Below, piece by piece: positions 63,372-64,000 of a stretch of DNA of 64,000 bases (positions are counted from its first letter, which is position 1; every line of letters begins with the position of its first letter). The notes under the pieces are model-generated. The model worked only from the letters and a program-made list of their open reading frames with translations. It did no database searches and was not told where the DNA came from. Position numbers and translations under genes: made by a program. Location: assembly GCA_041745535.1 (NCBI GenBank), contig JBGTIS010000063.1, forward strand, positions 1-64,000. The letters run 5' to 3'. Source of the DNA: JBGTIS01 sp041745535. Lineage in GTDB: Bacteria > Bacteroidota > Bacteroidia > Cytophagales > Cyclobacteriaceae.

Positions 63372-64000
63372 ATGAAATGCGAATTACTTCTACAAATTCG
63401 GTTGATAACCAAATATGCCTTGTATGGCTTGATTTCCCAATGCTTTTTGATTTCTGTGCTATGGGCTGCTGACATCAGTGTGCCCCTGAAGTACGGTGCG
63501 GATTTAAAAGAAAATAACAGTTACGTTTTACCCGATGTAGCCGAAATCAGTATTTCCGGAAAAGTAACGGATGAAAGTGGCGTTGGCCTTCCGGGGGTTA
63601 GTGTACTGGAACAGGGTACCAACAGAGGTACGGTTACTGACATTGATGGAAATTACGCCCTTAGGGTTGACAACGAGAACAGCATACTGATTTTTACTTT
63701 TGTGGGCTATCTGAAAAAAGAAGTGGCGGTAGGTTCCTCAACTACCATTGATGTGGCCATGGAACTGGATGCCAAGCAACTGGATGAAATTGTAGTGGTA
63801 GGGTATGGTACCCAGAAAAAATCTGAAGTTACCAATGCCGTAGTGCAAACTTCGGGCGCGGAAATCAAGAAGTCACCTGCCATATCATTATCCAACTCAC
63901 TAGCGGGTCGAATGGCAGGTGTGTATGTAAACCAAAGGAGTTCGGCGCCGGGTTTTGATGACGCGCAAATACTTGTAAGAGGTTTTAATACGTACCGCAA
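63372..64000 (+). CDS. SusC/RagA TonB-dependent receptor (partial, N-terminus)
   Basis: The frame starts at the ATG at 63372 (MKCELLLQIRLITKYALYGL) and is open to the right edge, giving 209 complete codons. A hydrophobic leader is followed by a CarboxypepD_reg-like domain (about 63-140: ISGKVTDESGVGLPGVSVLE, FTFVGYLKKEVAVG), the TonB box region LDEIVVVGYGTQKKSE, and the start of the plug (SNSLAGRMAGVYVNQ, then ILVRGFNTYR). There is no STN domain, unlike the receptor at 42200-46009, so it probably does not signal through FecR. It is likely the glycan importer of the GH92 locus. Confidence 0.9.
   Translation, partial: MKCELLLQIRLITKYALYGLISQCFLISVLWAADISVPLKYGADLKENNSYVLPDVAEISISGKVTDESGVGLPGVSVLEQGTNRGTVTDIDGNYALRVDNENSILIFTFVGYLKKEVAVGSSTTIDVAMELDAKQLDEIVVVGYGTQKKSEVTNAVVQTSGAEIKKSPAISLSNSLAGRMAGVYVNQRSSAPGFDDAQILVRGFNTYR

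Overview
The window looks like a chromosomal segment of a Bacteroidota bacterium, probably a Cytophagales or Chitinophagales member. The evidence is a FecI/FecR/SusC/SusD set, a second SusC-type receptor, paired GH92 mannosidases, DUF4974-type anti-sigma architecture, four-helix-bundle (S23-like) genes, and starts without clear Shine-Dalgarno sequences. No rRNA, tRNA, CRISPR array or intact transposase was recognised.

Left part (1-22.3 kb). A MoxR-type chaperone cluster reads leftward: MoxR ATPase, DUF58, BatA-like, DUF4175-like, an unrecognised membrane protein, TldD and a partial TldD/PmbA partner, with a DUF4159 gene diverging from MoxR. Between DUF58 and BatA sits an 8-kb block of a different kind: a peptidoglycan-binding/L,D-transpeptidase-like protein, a two-TM DUF4231 (SLATT-like) protein, a protein with three TIR-like modules and a membrane-anchored nSTAND ATPase on one strand, and a soluble patatin plus a SLOG-like nucleotide-binding protein on the other. 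Beyond DUF4159 lies a second three-gene group: an HHIVEK-motif protein, a DUF900-like alpha/beta hydrolase and a membrane patatin. This is the best candidate for an undescribed signalling or defence system: it has lipase, TIR, STAND, SLATT and SLOG modules but no CD-NTase, reverse transcriptase or other known sensor.

Middle (22.3-47.7 kb). A decayed GH51 arabinofuranosidase remnant is followed by a Tat-type FAD oxidoreductase. Next come a His-rich small protein and a divalent-metal RND efflux pump with its outer-membrane channel fused on (CzcA-CzcC) plus a CzcB adaptor. A TetR-headed ABC exporter operon follows, containing an inserted four-helix-bundle gene and related palindromic repeats in its spacers. 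An orphan PAS histidine kinase and a sigma/anti-sigma/SusC/SusD nutrient-uptake locus complete this part.

Right part (47.7-64 kb). From 47.8 to 54.8 kb nearly every second gene is broken: a TetR gene truncated at the edge of a dispersed structured repeat, a frameshifted and truncated ThuA/sugar-dehydrogenase fusion abutting tail-to-tail a scrambled TolC/RND efflux remnant, a beta-barrel remnant, and an adenylate cyclase with an in-frame stop. Intact genes between them are a GbsR/MarR regulator, a coiled-coil lipoprotein and a fatty acid hydroxylase family protein. The end is an alpha-mannan type utilisation locus: a GntR/UTRA regulator, two GH92 enzymes, an (alpha/alpha)6 glycosidase-like lipoprotein and the start of a SusC receptor. 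Matching palindromes before the first GH92 gene and before the SusC gene suggest one GntR regulon.
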